Assembly (NCBI RefSeq): GCF_949628265.1 | Contig: NC_088786.1 | Coordinates: forward strand, 20,419,681-20,483,680 | DNA: 64,000 bases | Direction: 5' to 3' | Origin: Cloeon dipterum | Lineage: Eukaryota > Arthropoda > Insecta > Ephemeroptera > Baetidae | Shown: positions 61,606 to 64,000 of the stretch, piece by piece | How positions within the stretch are numbered: the stretch's first letter is position 1 | Layout of the letters: each line of letters begins with the position of its first letter | The notes under the pieces: generated by a model | The model's database searches: none | Told to the model about the DNA's origin: nothing | The model's input: only the letters and a program-made list of their open reading frames with translations | Program-made: the position numbers and the translations under genes

Positions 61606-64000
61606 CGATGTAAAAATGTTTTATATCATTTTAAAATTTATGTCAAAGGTATAGCTGTTTTTATTGTATGATCCAAATCCAATAAGAAAAATTTTTAATT
61701 TAAAATCCTCATCATGCACCTACTAAACTATTTGATATAATATTTAAGCTGCAAAAACGTCGCTAATTGTCCTATGGAAATGCAGCAGGATTTTTTGCGT
61801 ACGTAGCAGATTAAAGTCCGTAGGAAAATTCTGCTTTGCAGTGTTAACAGAAAGGTCAGACGTTTGGTAAATGAGGACAGACCGCATATATATTTTATAC
61901 CTTTTGGGCTTGGGCTGAAAGAGCTGAAAAGCCGCAACCGCGTTGTTGATCTTTCCGCACTCTCCCTGAGTTTTCGTTGCTGGTTTAGTAAACGAAAGGC
62001 CAATGAATAAGGCATCAAAGGCGGCCGACCGATTGACAATACAACACCAGCCCAAAAATCATTCATTCGTTCCCAATATGTAACGCAAACCAACACTTTT
62101 TGGTTGATGCGGAAAACAAATATCATGACGCAGCAATGAAATATTATATTTTGGTGGAGCGTAAATTTCAATTGCAAAATATCAAATTGAGCGCAGTAAT
62201 ATTTGTTTGAAAAAAGCGGGTATAGTTGAAAATTTACTCAGTTGGATCCAACAATTATCGTGCGGGTGAAAATTGACTGCCAGGCATTTTTCAATTTTTA
62301 TGGAAATGAAAAGATTTATAGCTTATTTTAGCAACACTATAATTTTGTGAAATTTAAAACCTATTTGATAGTTTTAAATTTCATAAAATTCCTGAATGTT
62401 TTTTTCTGTTCTTCTAAATTTGTGTTTATATTTCTTCCGACTTCAAGAATTTAAGCTGAAAATTCTTGCGATGAAGTTGTGGCACTTTTCAATTTAAATA
62501 AATGAACAGAAATCCGTGATGCGTTAACAATCACGTCGTTAGCGCTTGCCTTCTCTTACGATTGGACTCCCAGCAATTTGTAAATGTCATTTTACTGTTG
62601 ACTTCTCGACTAATCCTTGAAGTCAAATTGAGCAGAACGTAATTTGAAATTAACCATCCAAAATGAAGACGTCACTTCACAGATTACGCAAATCCATCTT
62701 ATACTCATTTTTTAAACTATATCTCGGAGTAGATTTTGTCTGTTCCCGTTTCTTGGGTGAGAAGTATTGATTTTCACGTTAAGCAATTTGCAACTTTTCC
62801 CTCCCGTTTCCAGGTTTGCAGCATAATGGCCATGTTTCTCCGTCAAGTAAAGACATCAACACGCAAGCGGTCGCAAATTAGAGGCCTGCAGCGGACGGGA
62901 TTGAGCCATGAATGCATTATTTACGTATAATCGCGGCGCAGCACGCCACGCTTTTTTATCGCTATTCTCACCCCTGTAATCTGAGGGTGGTGAGAAGGGG
63001 CGGCGCGATGGATCGCCCCTGCGTAAATGGGATTCGGGCTGTTTCGCATTTATTTATCGCCGGCGCTGGGAGCACAAAGGTGCCTTCGGAGACGCTGCCC
63101 GGGGATTTCGCGGCCGTTAATCTGGTGAGGAAATTTATCGCGCGCGCCGCGCGGCGACAAAGGCGGCGAGAGATCTGCAGCAATTAGCCACGAACAAAGA
63201 CACCCCTGGCCAAGAGGGTGCGAGCAGCCAAGGTGCTCACTTCAGAGACGCTCTCCGTTTTGTGTGTGCAAACTGTTTGTCTTCCGAGTCCCGTTTGGGA
63301 CGGATAAAACACCATGACTGCTATCTCTATTTTCTTTCTGTTAGGCAAAAAGGTATAAACAAGCTGGTGTTATGCGTCTGTGTTAGTGCCATTGTAATTT
63401 AGTATTTAATTTAATAAGAGAATAAATATATAACAATTTTACTCGTTTTATGCTGGATTGTTTGTGGATTAAAATAGGTTGAAGATATACGACAAAAATT
63501 AAAAAAGGGGTCTGTAAATGTGATTTTTCCACATAAAACAGGGTCGACTAGGTTTGAATAGTATGGAGTACACGCAATTTTTGGACCTAACTTCAGAAAT
63601 GACACTTGGGCAGCAACCACATCCGCGAAGCCTGACGTAATTGAAATGTGTTTAGACTTGCAAAGCGGACGAGCTATTGGAAGCAAAACCAATTTTCCAT
63701 AATATAACGTATAACGCCGTCATGTAGGACGCATGTGTGTGTTTGTAAGCAAATGCACCGCCTTCTTGGTTTGCATCTTCATTATTCATTACGTAATCCG
63801 AGCGGTTTGCATCAATTTCTGAGAACACTTCCGACCTCCTTACGAAATAGGGCGAATTAGCACTTTATGATCAAAACTTGTCGATATTAAATCTCTATTT
63901 AATACTGCATAATATATTAACAATGCAAAAGCAGAAGATAACGTGATAATTCAAATATAGTCGGGAGAGCAAAGTTTGCTTAGTAGGACTGGAAAGACAT

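Larger units (their letters stand above)
48509..64000. other. 15-kb region without a supported gene
   Basis: I find no ORF with a family signature, consistent codon use or good splice sites here. It holds one MITE, three copies of the dispersed repeat and one fold-back. GC-richer islands stand out at about 49990-50120, 57150-57310, 59220-59470 and 62980-63190, as in conserved regulatory DNA or non-coding first exons. Since the GPCR lacks its first coding exon and is transcribed leftward, part of this is probably its first intron and promoter. Confidence 0.4.

Noticed and set aside
1-64000. CRISPR arrays, operons, phage or viral integrations
   Set aside because: None seen; the window is eukaryotic, with spliced genes and no viral-type coding sequence.

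Overview
The window is nuclear DNA of an arthropod, almost certainly an insect. Multi-exon genes have GT-AG introns, many of only 50-700 bp, in an AT-rich background, and the gene set is insect-typical: a ZAD-C2H2 zinc-finger protein, a DUF229 pair, a CCHamide-type neuropeptide receptor, Domino, and a single-copy Srrm234 gene. I cannot fix the order or species from the sequence. All exon models were built by hand from splice sites, reading phase and family resemblance.

Layout, left to right: (1) 1-4835, plus strand, the C-terminal Gln/Ala/Thr-rich part of Domino/EP400, with its mRNA ending near 5280. (2) 6505-12489, minus, a seven-exon ZAD zinc-finger factor with a CpG-rich promoter holding a perfect TGACGTCA. 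(3) 14557-21899, minus, Srrm234, the insect counterpart of vertebrate SRRM2/3/4. It has two alternative N-termini (a cwf21 module, and an SRRM4-like first exon) and two alternative C-termini (the eMIC microexon-splicing domain, or a short tail with its own stop and AATAAA). (4) 24234-26038, plus, the prenylated phosphatase PRL-1. (5) 27926-30937, minus, a FAM210-type mitochondrial gene whose targeting exon can splice in phase to either of two terminal exons. (6) 32127-34417 and 39291-41527, minus, two tandem DUF229 paralogues. (7) 44812-48508, minus, a CCHamide-receptor-like GPCR lacking its first coding exon, with a tRNA-Ile(AAT) in one intron on the opposite strand. (8) 48509-64000, about 15 kb with no gene I can support, probably 5' intron or regulatory DNA of the receptor plus repeats.

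The strongest candidate for something undescribed is the Srrm234 intron upstream of the eMIC exons. A 70-nt inverted repeat (arms 16759-16827 and 15668-15740) brackets the AATAAA of the short isoform. If it folds in the pre-mRNA it would loop out that poly(A) signal and bring the weak eMIC donor nearer its acceptor. The second strong signal is in the DUF229 pair. The last coding exons are about 98% identical over an equal-length 690-nt tract, while exons 2 and 3 encode only 77-79% identical protein, which looks like recent gene conversion. Each paralogue also carries a different fold-back element in a different intron. The element in copy 2 (137 bp plus a 4-bp duplicated target) exactly accounts for the 141-bp difference in intron length.

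The window also holds two members of a short MITE family, a two-copy SINE-like repeat, and six copies of an unclassified dispersed repeat.
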